Positions 29,601-36,296 of a stretch of DNA of 64,000 bases are shown here, piece after piece (position 1 is the stretch's first letter; each line of letters begins with the position of its first letter). The stretch is taken from assembly GCA_031216445.1 (NCBI GenBank), contig CM062198.1:1550001-1614000 (forward strand). Reading direction: 5' to 3'. The position numbers were made by a program, and so were the translations under genes. The stretch is from Lateolabrax maculatus. Its lineage: Eukaryota > Chordata > Actinopteri > Acropomatiformes > Lateolabracidae. The notes under the pieces were generated by a model, which saw only the letters and a list, made by a program, of their open reading frames with translations, made no database searches and had not been told where the DNA came from.

Positions 29601-30425
29601 CAAATTCAGCAAATACCTCCTTACGGTCCCCTCACTGTCCTTTTTGTGTGTACTAAAAAAAAAAGTCCAGTGTTGGTACACAGCCCTGGCTTAGTAAATG
29701 GGAAACAAATAAAGTGGCTGGGACCGAGCCACACAACACTTCTGCAGGAGCACTGAAGGGAGGGCTGTATCTATCAACCGGTTCTCTGTCCCAGGTCATC
29801 AAGACACCGGCGCTTTGTCTCGTTCAGATATCAACCATCTTTCTCCAGAATCGCTAACTCCACATGTAAGGGGGCACTATGGATCTTGAATTCTTGTTCT
29901 GCAAATGATCTGCTTCTCTGGCTTCTGCTGTTCAGTGTGGGATGACAGCTGCATACTGTGCATGGCCATGTGGTTGTGTGAAAGCCTGGGCTCGTGCTGC
30001 GTGTGCACGGCTGTGGGAGAGCAGAGAGGAAGCCGTGCCCATCTACGGCTGGCCTCACTGGGCTATTTGTGCTTTTAAGGTTGCCTGTGGACATACACAA
30101 TGTTATGCAATTTGTGTTTTCATAAAAGACCAAGTGGGTCCATGAATCCACACACACACACATACACCCCTCAGACCAACAAGTGCATCATTTAACTTCC
30201 CTGCTCTGCAACTAATTTTGATAGTTACACAATATCTACACACAGACCCTCAGAAACAACATTCTTTCCTACTTTCCTGCCATATCATCTTTATAGTCAT
30301 AAATGTCAACTTGGATTCCAGTCTGAGAGACACATGGTTCAAATAATTATGGACTACTGTTAAACATCCCTGTTAAAAAGCCTTCAGCGTTGGGATTGGA
30401 AGTCCTACTCACCGTAGTTGATCAT
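1..30425 (-). CDS. il16: Pro-interleukin-16 gene, 5' and central part (20 coding segments; 3' end outside window)
   Basis: Pro-IL-16 is a cytosolic/nuclear multi-PDZ scaffold; in mammals its C-terminal PDZ part is cut off by caspase-3 and secreted as a CD4-binding chemoattractant. I assembled 20 coding segments (about 2,917 nt, about 972 residues so far), all with AG/GT borders and agreeing intron phase. The protein matches remembered mammalian pro-IL-16 in order: RSLILCHSKTNDD; STSVHPY and NRKSLSQQL; RPSRSLSSAQLV; PDZ1 (GLGFSIVGGKDS, EILELNGES); PDZ2 (GVGLGIGLC, CGDEIMEIN, ISRHPDPK); VSEQQLNDAIAQAVENSK; RRLES and RRAQK; then DPWVRLSD. PDZ3 and PDZ4, the cytokine part, would lie below position 1. 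The two PDZ domains, linker motifs and synteny with TLNRD1 and MESD make IL16 the clear call over other PDZ scaffolds. Minor exons may be missed and the 5' end is inferred. Confidence 0.93.
206..1214. other. il16 intron 19; nothing recognised
   Basis: AT-rich intron sequence with no long open frame or repeat that I recognise. Confidence 0.6.
1215..1280 (-). CDS. il16: il16 exon 19 (tentative)
   Basis: The donor ACACAG|GTAAGAG is strong; the acceptor (AGTCAG or AGAG a few bases upstream) has a poor pyrimidine tract. In the frame that enters the next exon at phase 0 it reads RGAKKILLIQTLQPAPTAD and so on, which loosely fits the mammalian segment before DPWVR. An in-frame stop lies just upstream, so the exon must be short. 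Confidence 0.5.
2376..2612. mobile_element. Small inverted-repeat (MITE-like) element in il16 intron 18
   Basis: About 45 nt at each end are inverted copies with some mismatches (left CTTTCTATGAAGGCATC..., right ...GATGCTTTATCAGAAAG). The interior is rich in further inverted TTATAAA/TTTATAA motifs. This fits a non-autonomous DNA element. The rest of this intron (1281-3421) shows nothing recognisable. Confidence 0.65.
3422..3526 (-). CDS. il16: il16 exon 18, Ser/Gly-rich
   Basis: The acceptor is TGGCCTCAG and the donor is TGCCAG|GTACAG, 35 codons in phase 0. DVTSEEGYNGDSSGSSRGSP resembles the mammalian Ser/Gly-rich stretch SYMSGSPGGSPGSGS. Confidence 0.75.
3675..3703. repeat. (ATT)n microsatellite
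   Basis: Nine or so tandem ATT units in il16 intron 17, with a short purine GGAA-type run at 3748-3770 nearby. Confidence 0.9.
3789..3929 (-). CDS. il16: il16 exon 17
   Basis: The acceptor is TTGTGAAG and the donor is AACAAG|GTACCA, 47 codons in phase 0. It encodes SKTETWSDNRLSVPVYPDED and on to ALDLAFRGNK. It is not conserved at a level I can align, but splice sites and phase fit both neighbours. Confidence 0.75.
4044..4267 (-). CDS. il16: il16 exon 16, basic/Ser/His-rich linker
   Basis: The acceptor is TTTGGGTCCCAG and the donor is TCCAAG|GTGACC, phase 1 in and 0 out. (G)LRRLESCSHSRQ and VRRAQKTMTRSCSDN align with mammalian VKRLESSWHGRP and HRRAQKVMIRSSSDS. A long run rich in His and Asn follows. 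Another frame of the same bases is also open (Gln/Pro-rich) but does not match the family. Confidence 0.9.
4371..4530. repeat. Dispersed fish repeat fragment (tentative)
   Basis: The segment GGATCCCCATTAGTTGTTACC and the following CAAGGCAACAG...GGGGTCCA resemble an interspersed repeat common in teleosts. Only this copy is in the window, so the call rests on memory of the motif. Confidence 0.4.
4864..5040. mobile_element. Terminal-inverted-repeat element, copy 1 (truncated)
   Basis: It begins CTAGCCTGGGAACCA and shares CCAATCACAAGCGTTTA, ATGACTGACAGAGACGAGCG and TTCAGG with copies at 41002-41420 and 57283-57654. A TA dinucleotide run interrupts it, and the right half is missing. Confidence 0.7.
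6180..6972 (-). mobile_element. L1/Tx1-type LINE ORF1 relic in il16 intron 15
   Basis: The minus strand carries a decayed ORF1 (nucleic-acid-binding chaperone) of an L1-like retrotransposon. An N-terminal part with MDMFKDMLEQQKNF is followed by the trimerisation/RRM border motif RLDYLENQTRRNNLVIEGI, then RPVGVKLLRFKDKQLI in the C-terminal domain. Stops and frame changes show it is dead. A tandem KTD repeat (GTTTTGTCA units near 6505-6535) sits in the middle. The remaining stretch 5041-6180 is AT-rich with no clear content. Confidence 0.75.
7746..7833 (-). CDS. il16: il16 exon 15, post-PDZ2 helix
   Basis: The acceptor is CTTGTCGCAG and the donor is GATG|GTGAAA, phase 0 in and 1 out. VSEQQLNDAIAQAVENSK and then SQWSIDG match the conserved mammalian segment VSEQQLKEAVAQAVENTK. 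Confidence 0.95.
8070..8235 (-). mobile_element. LINE reverse-transcriptase fragment in il16 intron 14
   Basis: The minus-strand translation contains KPLFKKPTLDPGVLANYRPI and then SNLPFLSKILEKAV, the N-terminal fingers region of a LINE-2/CR1-type reverse transcriptase. It is an isolated fragment. Confidence 0.75.
8676..8808 (-). CDS. il16: il16 exon 14, PDZ2 second half
   Basis: The acceptor is CTACCTTAG and the donor is CCCAAA|GTATGC, phase 2 in and 0 out. (R)CGDEIMEINDTAVYNMVL continues to TPGPVHIIISRHPDPK, ending PDZ2 exactly as in mammals (SRHPDPQ). Confidence 0.95.
9072..9098. repeat. (CA)n microsatellite
   Basis: A CA run directly before the LINE-2 fragment. Confidence 0.9.
9104..10437 (+). 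mobile_element. LINE-2 (L2/Maui-type) 3' part with long open RT C-terminus
   Basis: About 275 codons remain open to the stop at 9949. Motifs include LNSDKTEVIVLGP, SLGVIFDQDMSF, HAFVTSRLDYCNSLLSG, LQLIQNAAARVLTG, LHWLPVKSRIEFK and PLLWNQLP, the region after the catalytic domain of L2-clade reverse transcriptases. A roughly 490-nt 3' UTR ends in TTGACTTGACTTGAC, the short tandem tail of L2. It lies in il16 intron 13, antisense to the gene. The long open frame implies a fairly recent insertion. It is 5'-truncated, lacking the catalytic YADD region and endonuclease. Confidence 0.92.
10440..10690. repeat. Dispersed repeat with poly-G tract
   Basis: A repeat-like block with CCGGCGACCCTCCGGTCCC and CCGCTGAGTCACTGCCGCCC, similar to a common teleost interspersed element. 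An 18-19 nt poly-G run sits at 10546-10564. It follows the L2 tail directly. Confidence 0.5.
10805..10922 (-). CDS. il16: il16 exon 13, PDZ2 GLGI loop
   Basis: The acceptor is TTTGCCAG and the donor is CTGAG|GTAAGG, phase 1 in and 2 out. (E)AGVGLGIGLCCVPSGDG continues to IYIHTLSPGSVAHMDGRL. The ligand loop is GLGI and SPGSVAH-DGRL is the mammalian sequence. Confidence 0.95.
11607..11698. repeat. Compound (TA)n(TG)n microsatellite
   Basis: A TATC/TA run followed by about 23 TG units in il16 intron 12. Confidence 0.95.
11842..12091 (-). CDS. il16: il16 exon 12, end of PDZ1, linker, start of PDZ2
   Basis: The acceptor is TTCTTTGTGCAG and the donor is CAGAAAG|GTCAGT, phase 0 in and 1 out. KKGLLTLVVRTSL closes PDZ1, RSRSLSST is the conserved linker motif, and RIMMEIILQK opens PDZ2; mammals have KKGLLTLTVRTRL, SLSSSTC and RIMVEVSLQK. 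The middle (MGDYNYLNNIYSN) is fish-specific. Confidence 0.93.
12777..12930 (-). mobile_element. LINE-2 3' end fragment
   Basis: It starts with the reverse complement of the L2 tail (CAAGTCAAGTCAAGTCA) and contains CAGAGACCCAACAGTTCCCA, the reverse complement of the 3' UTR seen at 10352-10400. It is an extreme 5' truncation. The rest of intron 11 (12931-13738) shows nothing recognisable. Confidence 0.8.
13739..13812 (-). CDS. il16: il16 exon 11, PDZ1 second half
   Basis: The acceptor is GCCTGCACAG and the donor is TTCAAA|GTAAGG, phase 1 in and 0 out. It encodes (A)DEILELNGESLHGLTHDEALHKFK, as in the PDZ1 alpha-B helix region. The codon formed across the upstream junction is GCT (Ala), where mammals have the Gly of EGDEI. 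Confidence 0.93.
14043..14735 (-). mobile_element. AGGGCTGTC-type inverted-repeat element, copy 1
   Basis: It starts AGGGCTGTCGATCGATTACA and matches, in reverse orientation, most of the element at 39851-40738 (for example GTTGGCCAACGAAAATAAAA and GATCCCAAGAAGCAACAAA). One terminus is missing. No transposase frame is seen, so it is non-autonomous. Confidence 0.75.
15158..15272 (-). CDS. il16: il16 exon 10, PDZ1 GLGF loop
   Basis: The acceptor is GTTCCCAG and the donor is GAGG|GTGAGA, phase 0 in and 1 out. It begins GLGFSIVGGKDSMYGPMGIY and continues to DGRLQE, nearly identical to mammalian PDZ1. GLGF is the canonical C-terminal peptide-binding loop. Confidence 0.95.
15601..15711 (-). CDS. 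il16: il16 exon 9, start of PDZ1
   Basis: The acceptor is CTCCTCTCCAG and the donor is GGCAAG|GTAGGT, 37 codons in phase 0. RPSRSLSSAQLV and then IICNIVLMKGHGK align with mammalian RPTRSLSTAQLV and ISNIVLMKGQAK; the latter is the first PDZ1 strand and runs up to the carboxylate-binding loop. Confidence 0.93.
16491..16639 (-). CDS. il16: il16 exon 8 (NRKSLSQQL motif)
   Basis: The acceptor is TTTGTAACCAG and the donor is ACACAA|GTATTT, phase 1 in and 0 out. It encodes VHPYWIGDLDRIIMKTPEL and later GNRKSLSQQLEF. NRKSLSQQL is identical to the mammalian segment before PDZ1. Confidence 0.9.
17196..17286 (-). CDS. il16: il16 exon 7
   Basis: The acceptor is CATTCCAGAG and the donor is ACCA|GTGTGT, phase 0 in and 1 out. 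It ends ...ASDRTHSISTS, joining exon 8 as STSVHPYW. The mammalian protein has RARSNSTSVNPY at this place, which confirms both the junction and the frame. Confidence 0.82.
17426..17563 (-). CDS. il16: il16 exon 6
   Basis: The acceptor is TGTACTTTAG and the donor is CTCAAG|GTAAAA, phase 0 in and out, 46 codons. It encodes DTHEDTLDVHSL and on to GYTDEELIANNNHLK. I recall no mammalian counterpart, so it may be a fish-specific or alternatively used linker exon. Confidence 0.65.
17564..19020. other. il16 intron 5; nothing recognised
   Basis: Ordinary AT-rich intron sequence without a coding-like or repetitive feature that I can support. Confidence 0.6.
19021..19138 (-). CDS. il16: il16 exon 5
   Basis: The acceptor is GTTCTCTTCAG and the donor is AATGAG|GTAATA, phase 2 in and 0 out. 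The start, (R)ACSFLSPDKLAPFNG, resembles the SSNFLFPKA segment of mammalian pro-IL-16. The rest is not recognisable. Confidence 0.75.
19139..20682. other. il16 intron 4; weak repeat similarity only
   Basis: Two blocks (about 19360-19440 and 20025-20240) resemble small dispersed teleost repeats, but no second copy in this window supports either. Confidence 0.4.
20683..20822 (-). CDS. il16: il16 exon 4
   Basis: The acceptor is GTCATTATAG and the donor is CACAG|GTAATA, phase 0 in and 2 out. It encodes ESSIWRMCVATGPAEEVCG and on to EPWRKGGNLH. It is acidic and low in conservation; support comes mainly from matching phases and splice sites. Confidence 0.7.
21343..21610. repeat. Direct duplication, unit 1
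   Basis: A 268-nt block beginning ATATTGTTTCTGTCTGGTAG is repeated at 21891-22152 with about 95% identity; unit 1 has a few extra bases near its end. It lies in il16 intron 3. Confidence 0.93.
21891..22152. repeat. Direct duplication, unit 2
   Basis: Second copy of the block at 21343-21610, offset by about 548 nt in the same orientation. The 280 nt between the copies is not duplicated. Confidence 0.93.
22153..23788. other. Rest of il16 intron 3; one short plus-strand ORF
   Basis: Unremarkable AT-rich sequence except for a 70-codon plus-strand frame at 23356-23568 that looks protein-like in composition. I do not recognise it. Confidence 0.45.
23789..24068 (-). CDS. il16: il16 exon 3
   Basis: The acceptor is CTGTCCAG and the donor is ATCAAG|GTACGA, phase 2 in and 0 out. 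The start, SLILCHSKTNDD, matches the SLMLCNAKTSDD stretch near the mammalian N-terminus. The rest, ending in the basic run NKRSIRRSFSIK, is poorly conserved and probably disordered. Confidence 0.85.
24409..24766 (-). CDS. il16: il16 exon 2, basic N-terminal region
   Basis: A T-rich tract ending TTCAAG forms the acceptor, and TCCAG|GTACTA is the donor; the exon ends in phase 2. The second half is rich in Arg, Lys, Ser and Asn (ATG at 24560, then MPQRYSHQRRKAS...RSKKLAMLSR), like the basic, nuclear-localisation-like start of mammalian pro-IL-16. The first 68 codons include a stretch rich in Thr and His and have no counterpart I recall. Translation could start at 24764 or 24560 if exon 1 is non-coding. 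Confidence 0.75.
26478..26512. repeat. Perfect 14-bp inverted repeat with 7-nt loop
   Basis: GACAGATATCCATC at 26478-26491 and its exact reverse complement at 26499-26512. Confidence 0.9.
27420..27640. mobile_element. ACTTAAGTA-type dispersed element (fragment)
   Basis: It shares GTACATTTACTGAG, ACTTAAGTACATTTTTGAGG and TTTACTTGAG with the elements at 37579-37873 and 48670-49096, a very common small teleost repeat family. Confidence 0.5.
28266..28540 (+). mobile_element. LINE 3' end with TCTTATCTGATC tail
   Basis: The block ends ...TTTCCCCAGTGTGGAATCAATAAAGTCTTATCTGATCTTATCTTA. A CAATAAAG signal with a short tandem tail is typical of LINE 3' ends in teleosts. No coding part is left. Confidence 0.6.
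29566..29865. mobile_element. Dispersed non-autonomous element
   Basis: AGGTGCAGTGAGCAATTCTA at the left and CCAGAATCGCTAACTCCAC at the right are the imperfect inverted ends (GATTCTGGAGAAAG vs the left end region) of a repeat I associate with teleost genomes. It is a single copy here, so the call is tentative. Confidence 0.4.
30413..30425 (-). CDS. il16: il16 exon 1, first 13 coding nt (MINY plus 1 nt)
   Basis: Read on the minus strand, ATG ATC AAC TAC G is followed by a strong GTGAGTAGG donor. The phase-1 end joins in frame to the acceptor at 24767, giving MINYG-MERKALL. The leader upstream (to roughly 30.6-30.7 kb) would be 5' UTR. The start is inferred from the donor and phase agreement only; a later in-frame ATG (24764 or 24560) could be used instead. 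Confidence 0.55.
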
Positions 30426-30569
30426 GTCGTCTTTCAGCCAGCTTCCACAGCTTTAACTGAAGGCGCAAACTCCAGACAGACAGGCAGAAGTCCGGACAGA
30501 ACATCAGGTCAAAAGCAGACGTATCACACAGAGCATTCTTCGCTGTGATTCATCTGAGGTAATGTGCCT

Positions 30570-30600
<31 letters not shown>

Positions 30601-30700
30601 TCCTCCCCTGTCTGGAGAACACAACAGTGTGTCTCAGTAAGGCTCCCCAAAATCACTGCCCCTTTCCTGTGAGCCAGCTCCAGAGAGAGAGAAACACACC
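30426..30700 (-). promoter_or_regulatory. il16: Probable il16 5' leader/promoter with (GGA)n tract
   Basis: This is the sequence directly upstream of the inferred il16 start. It contains an uninterrupted TCC/GGA triplet run at 30574-30607. No TATA box or GC island is evident, and the transcription start cannot be placed. Confidence 0.35.
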
Positions 30701-31885
30701 GCACTTAGCCGGCCCTGACCTCACACCTACTTTGCATTACACACTGGTCTTTTACAAGGTTTTTTGAGTGTGTGTGCGTGTGTGTGTGTAGGTACATACT
30801 GTATGCTGGAGAGAATGAATAGATTCTCTGTGGCCCACTCCAGTTTTCACAAAAACATACACCCCTCATGCAAGTGTATGTGTGTGTATGGATTTGGTTT
30901 CCACTCTGTTTCAGGGTTGTTGTGCTGGGCAGTAAATATACAAATCTGATATGGAGGACCATTAAATGCGGGCTTTTTCAAACTCTGAGGAAACATTCTT
31001 AACAACAAGATGTCTAGCGGTAGCTGTCAAACTATTTTGTGTCACGATCGCCACATTCTGTGGCTGTGCTCAGAATGTATGTGTACCTGTGGATAAATTG
31101 TGGTATCAGCAGTAACTTAAAATCTTACATTAATGTTTTGTTAATTATTATGTTTGCTATCAATGCCTGTGCTCAGTTTAGCTCAGCCTAACCTGCCAGG
31201 TGGTAGGTTCCAGGTAGGTGAGGCTGAGATGGTAAGAGGCCCTTCACTGAGTAGGAAGGAGTACGAAGGAGTTGGCAGTTTGCTGTGAGGCAAGAAGGTT
31301 GTATTAGTTTCTTTGGTTACATATACCAGGGTTCATTTTGCCTTTGTTTCAGTAAGCTTTTTGTTAATAAAAGTTACCTATTTTTGCACTTACTCCTTGC
31401 TTTCCACCTGCTTCTTGGAACACATTAATAGATTTTCTGGCCAATTGGGGGCAGCATAAACACATCTGACATAACATTTTTGTATTAAGTTGTTAGGGCT
31501 AACGGTTAACGACAGTTAACAGTAACAACGTATTTACACATGCAGCAGACACAGTGCAACATTATCAATATCATCAATTCTCATTTGAAAGCCAATATGT
31601 TCATCAACAAGATTCTGTGTCCATCTGCTGTTTGGAGCTGGACAGGTAATGTATATCAGAGCTTTCTTTTTCTCACTGAAAGCAGCTGCTGCTGCAAGGG
31701 GGGTTGATCAGAGCAGTGAAACTGAACCAAACCAGGGAAAGCAAAACAGTGAGGTGAAAGACACTGAAAAGCCTTGTGGAACTGAGAGGAGCTGCAAATA
31801 AATGTGTCTGGGTTTGGCACTACAAGTGACCCTTTTCATGTTCTAGTCATTTGACCCTTTGCCAATAAAAAATCTTGATAACAGT
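30701..31885. other. Intergenic; nothing recognised
   Basis: Start of the il16-tlnrd1 intergenic region, with short GT/CA runs only. Confidence 0.6.
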
Positions 31886-32090
31886 CTAAAGCAATAGTCA
31901 CCAACCATGCATGTTTTAGGTATCTCCCCACTCTATCACACCTAATTATGAATTTGTAATCAAGCCATTGATGAGCTTCAGCTTGATAAGGACTCAGTCA
32001 TTAGAATCAGGTGTGTTACAGTGGGGAGATACCTAAAGATGCAGGGCAATAGCTCTCCAGGAGCCCGGTTGGTCATCACTGGTCAAAAGT
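31886..32090. mobile_element. MITE with TTTAGGTATCTCCCCACT inverted ends
   Basis: The subterminal TTTAGGTATCTCCCCACT near 31916-31933 is matched inversely by AGTGGGGAGATACCTAAA at 32020-32037, and CACACCTAATTATGA/TCAGGTGTG continues the pairing. Outer ends read GTCACCAACCATGC and GTTGGTCATCACTG. The pattern is typical of a small non-autonomous hAT-like element. Confidence 0.7.
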
Positions 32091-32424
32091 GTCCAAGCAT
32101 AAGCTTAACAGAAAGCATACGCATAACAGAAAGCATAACATAAAGCATTACACAAGTACTGGGTACAACACTGACCTCCAGAGCTAATTGTATAAAATAA
32201 GAAAAACTGACCTGTTCATTTAGACAAATCTCTTTTTCCCTGCAGTATGCAGTATGCTGTCATCCTTTTGAACCAGCAGGAAATTATGCAATATTTGCAC
32301 TGATGGACAACTTTTGAACGTCACTGTTGCTTTAACTGCTTAAACAAAGACAAAGCATTCACAAAGCTTGTCCATATTTTTGGTGCATTTCAATGCAATT
32401 ATCAACAGGATCCCCATAATGCCT

Positions 32425-32585
32425 CACACTGACACCTGGCACTTGTCTGCCTCCGTTGACCACTGGAGGTCAGCTAGCTTCAGCTGCTCGGTGGCTGTGG
32501 TGAGATTGGTGAGCAACTTCAGCAGCCTCTCAACAAACATCCAGTCGTCTCCCATGCTGGTCTTCAGACATTGTACAGGGCTTCA
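32425..32585 (-). pseudogene. Short protein-like minus-strand relic, possibly transposase-derived
   Basis: The minus strand encodes MGDDWMFVERLLKLLTNLTT followed by ATEQLKLADLQWSTEADK, then a stop. The amphipathic LLK-L---ATEQL pattern is reminiscent of hAT-type transposases, but the match is weak and upstream frames are closed. Confidence 0.3.
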
Positions 32586-32699
32586 ACCCACACAAACAGT
32601 CAGATATCCTCTGCCATGTGTTACGTTGTGCCTCCCTCTAGTGGCTCACCTGTGTCCCAGTGGTTGGGGTCTACAACAATGAATCCTCAGTTTAGAATT

Positions 32700-33880
32700 T
32701 GACCAGCAGTGAAGAGCTTGACTTAGTAAGGATGGGATACTGCCATCATCATTAGGACTTTATCAGTTTCTTTATTTGTTCCTGTGTTGGTATGTCACAA
32801 AAATATCTTTATTCAGATTATACCAGAACTGGGTGTGGCTTATATTGGACATTAGAAATGGTCTAGTCTGCTTCATTTTTGGAATTTCATAGTTTATTGC
32901 TATTTATACTCCTCCTACAATATATGTATAAGTTTAGCTGCCAAAAAAAAACATAATATTTTAATCATGTACCTAAAATAATCAAACAAAAACATGATTT
33001 ATATCTGAATTACACCTTTAAAAAAAAAAAGTTCAAATAAAAGCTGCGTAACTGTGAATGCTCTAGGTTTAATTCAATAGTGAAAATGGGGGTTTAGTGT
33101 AAAAACAAGTCAGGAATATATTAGGCCATATTGCATGATTTTCTTTAAAAAGTGGATGGAGGTCATGTATATAATGGGAGGAGACACAGATGAACTTTAA
33201 GTTAATTTGAAATATCTACAAAAAGTAATGAGAAAGATATTGACAAATCTTACAACAAAAATGTTGATGTTTTTTGGATCCGTTCATCTGTGCTTATCCC
33301 AATAATGTATTCGTATTTATTTACACCCCTCGCCTCATCACTACTAACTCTGAGATGACATATGCTGCCTTTGTGACAAACCAGCTGTGACTCAGTTCAA
33401 GGGAGTGGCTCCTGCATAGGACGTGGTCCATGAAGGTGAACATGCAGGTACATATTTGATAAATATGACGTGATCACGGGATATATTTTTGGGAGTAATG
33501 AGCTGTTTAGGATCCCCTGAACACTCCATTAAGCACACAATCTATCTTGTGAGGGCTGCAGAGGCTGCACAGTTATCGCCTATCCTTCAGCTCTGGTGTC
33601 AGTGGCATTGGCTTCCCACCTCAACAATATCAGTTGAGTAAAAAGTGTTTTTCCTTTCAGTAAATCCATCTTTTATTACTAATGACCTCAATGTTGAGGC
33701 TAATTTTACGCTATTGTTATGGCTATTGGTCCTAAAAATTAAATTTTTCAAATATTAAAGTACCTAAGAGGCTCATGACCCTCAGTGGCTTCCTTTGTTC
33801 ACAGATATTCTGACTTGTGATAAAAGAAAAGCACACGTGTTACTCGTATTATTACTGATGGCTCTGTTCTATTCTATTAC
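32700..33880. other. Intergenic; nothing recognised
   Basis: AT-rich sequence with no supportable feature. Confidence 0.6.
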
Positions 33881-33889
33881 TGTGTCCTA

Positions 33890-34050
33890 GTAACACATGA
33901 CAATGTAACACTGAGCCAGCATGCACAATACCAGGACACAAAAACTGAAATATCTAAATGGAATTAAGCCATAATTTATGTTATTTCTACAACTGTTCTT
34001 TTCCTATTGTGCCAAAATGTCTGCTGTGAAAAGATCAATAACCGTGACTA
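33890..34050 (+). mobile_element. LINE 3'-end relic, copy A
   Basis: AGCCAGCATGCACAATACCAGGACAC...AAATGGAATTAAGCCAT...TTCTTTTCCTATTGTG matches the block at 47965-48105 over about 140 nt with scattered differences. It looks like the 3' UTR of the LINE whose RT remains at 47560-47960. Confidence 0.65.
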
Positions 34051-34554
34051 CACTGTAAGTACAGACTCATCTCCAATCTTCCATTTTTAGTACAGTTTTA
34101 GAGAAATGTGTCTACTTACAATGAAATAATTTTCTTAACTCAAACAATACGTTTGTGTGTTGTAGATATTAGGATAAACTAAATGCCAATAAACGTTCGG
34201 TTTCGGTACTACTTACTTTTGATATAGTTCATCACAAAACTCTTAGACTCTTATTTGTCTGGCTGACAGTTCTTTGTCACAATAGATGACAATATCTCCC
34301 AATCCTAAACTTGGGGGGTTCCCCAAGAATCAATCTTAAGCTACTCAATCACTACTTTATATATGTTGTCCGCTTGGTGGTATCATCAGGACACAGCTTT
34401 ATGGGGCCATGTCTCCTCAGGACACAAGAGCAATTTGTAAAATTCATTCTGTTGCTTATATGGATCAGCTCACTATATACTAACGTTGCCTGTCATTCCA
34501 GATGCTGCCACTCCTTCTTGCTCTATAGTAAGTAAGTAAGTTGTAACTTTTACT

Positions 34555-34830
34555 GTGTCTCAATTCGCATTCTACAGTACTAACACTTGGTGTTTGGAGT
34601 ACATAGTTCACGCTGATAATTATGGCAAAATGTAGTGCAGTATAAGTTCCTGGATGGTGTACTCATAACACTCAAAAAGTTGAGTGTGGAACGCTGGACA
34701 CTTCTCACCCTCAGTGGTTGCTGTCTTGGCTATGTAGCAGAGGGGGAGGGACCACTAAACTTGTGAAAATGGGGCCAAGGAAGCTGCGGCGGTTGCAATT
34801 GTTGCTCCGGTGAACACTGAACTCTATAGA
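34555..34830. mobile_element. Dispersed TGTGTCTCAATTCGC-type element
   Basis: It begins ACTGTGTCTCAATTCGCATTC, which I associate with a common small teleost DNA element. The far terminus is unclear. Confidence 0.35.
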
Positions 34831-34969
34831 TAGGTAAGGAAGTTATACATGTGTTTTTTTTTTTTTCACTAAGCAAGTAAAAGTAAAAGCAGGTTATTTT
34901 TTAATAACATTTAATTGAAGTCAAGTGAGCAAACACACCACCCAGTTGCACTATACCAAATAAAGAAGA

Positions 34970-35290
34970 AAAAGAAATGGATCGTCATTTCCATTCTCAG
35001 TGCTCCCTTATCTCCCAACTCCAGCCTTTGGAGCAGTCACAGGTGGCCTACATCATCTCCCAGCTCACTGGCGGAGCCAGGGACTGGGCCACCGCCAAAT
35101 GGGAGAACCAAACCCTTTAGCCTGCTCTTCACCACTGAAGTCAAACAAGTGTTCAATACTACTCCAGGAAGGGAGGCAGCTCAAGGCCTGTTCCAACGTG
35201 CTTAAGGAGGGAGAAGAGTGGCTGATTACTTCATTGAGTTCTTGACAGATGCAGCAAAAGCACATGGAATGCTTGTCATCCCTCTGAGCC
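34970..35290 (+). pseudogene. Ty3/Gypsy-type gag relic
   Basis: The plus strand shows gag-like motifs of a Ty3/Gypsy LTR retrotransposon (capsid region, of the kind related to PEG10/RTL genes): QVAYIISQLTGGARDWA in one frame, EVKQVFNTTPGREAAQG in another, and VADYFIEFLTDAAKAHGM further on. At least two frame changes and an in-frame stop show it is inactive. No LTRs, protease or polymerase are nearby. Confidence 0.7.
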
Positions 35291-35409
35291 ATTACACTCT
35301 TTATAGATGTATTTAAAGTATATATTATATAGTGCCTGGATGTCGTAAAACTTTTTACTGCTCTGAAATTTTAGTGAAAGGTAAAGGTTGTAAGGCTTAG
35401 ACAGAAGAC

Positions 35410-35720
35410 TAACAGCAAAGAAACCTTGGTGTGGTCTTTGACTTAAAACTACATTTTAAGGTTCACCTGGGATATTGTAGCCAAATCTGCCTTTGGCTCT
35501 CTCTGAGACTAATGCAAGCTTTTATATCCAGCAGACTATTGCATGCTCTCCTATCTGGTCTACACAAAAAGGTCATAAATGATTTACAATTGATTCAGAA
35601 CTTTGCTGCATGCATGGTGACTAGAAGCAGAAGTAGAGAACACAGTACACCTATTTTAAAACTTGAACATTGGGTTTGCACCAGCCTTACACTATCTATG
35701 CAGAAAGAGGCAGAAGAGAG
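35410..35720 (+). mobile_element. Degraded LINE (L2-like) RT C-terminal relic
   Basis: LGVVFDLKLHF-like sequence, then LLHALLSGLHKK and LQLIQNFAACMVTRSRSREH, correspond to the SRLDYCNSLLSG and LQLIQNAAARVLTG segments seen at 9490-9600. It is heavily mutated and ends in a GT microsatellite at 35720-35740. Confidence 0.65.
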
Positions 35721-36276
35721 TGTGTGTGTGTGTGTGTGAATATATATATATGTGGAATAAGGCTAAGGTTACAACTACCAGGAACTTTCTCACCCTGTTT
35801 CCCATTGATATATTTTAGAATTTTTAGAATTATAACTGAGTTTTAGGTTACATTTAAGGTGGGAATCATTTTTAAGTCTTTAATGCATAAACATTTTATA
35901 CATTAATTTAACATCATACACTTCTGTGGTTAACTTTAGAAGTTTAAAAAATACCAAGTGGCTTGTAAATGTTATACTCTCTATTATGCTGTTGAGTAGA
36001 TGTCTCTTGTTTCTATCTATGCTGGATGTCACAGTGGAGAAATGAACTCAAGCACAGTGATCAAATAGCACACAGTAGACGTGCTCTGCTCCTGCACTAT
36101 ACTGCGTGAAGGAAATGGACCACACCTCAGAGGGAAAATAGGGTAAAAAACATCCTCAGTAAACAGCTTGAAAGCAGGAAACCCTCTCTCCGGCTCTGAC
36201 CTGACAGTGTTTCACTTCCATCTCTGGGCAGCAGACACTGAAGGGCTAGGCAGAGTGGGCCCTATATTAATACACT

Positions 36277-36296
36277 CCCCCCCCCCCCCCCCCCCC
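36277..36296. repeat. Poly-C tract
   Basis: About 20 consecutive C residues. Confidence 0.95.

Larger units (their letters stand above)
24767..30412. other. il16 intron 1 (5.6 kb), mostly featureless apart from listed repeats
   Basis: Contains a hairpin (26478-26512), an ACTTAAGT-type repeat (27420-27640), a LINE 3' end (28266-28540) and a dispersed element (29566-29865). A purine-rich stretch at 25835-26010 is open on the plus strand but low in complexity. Confidence 0.5.
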
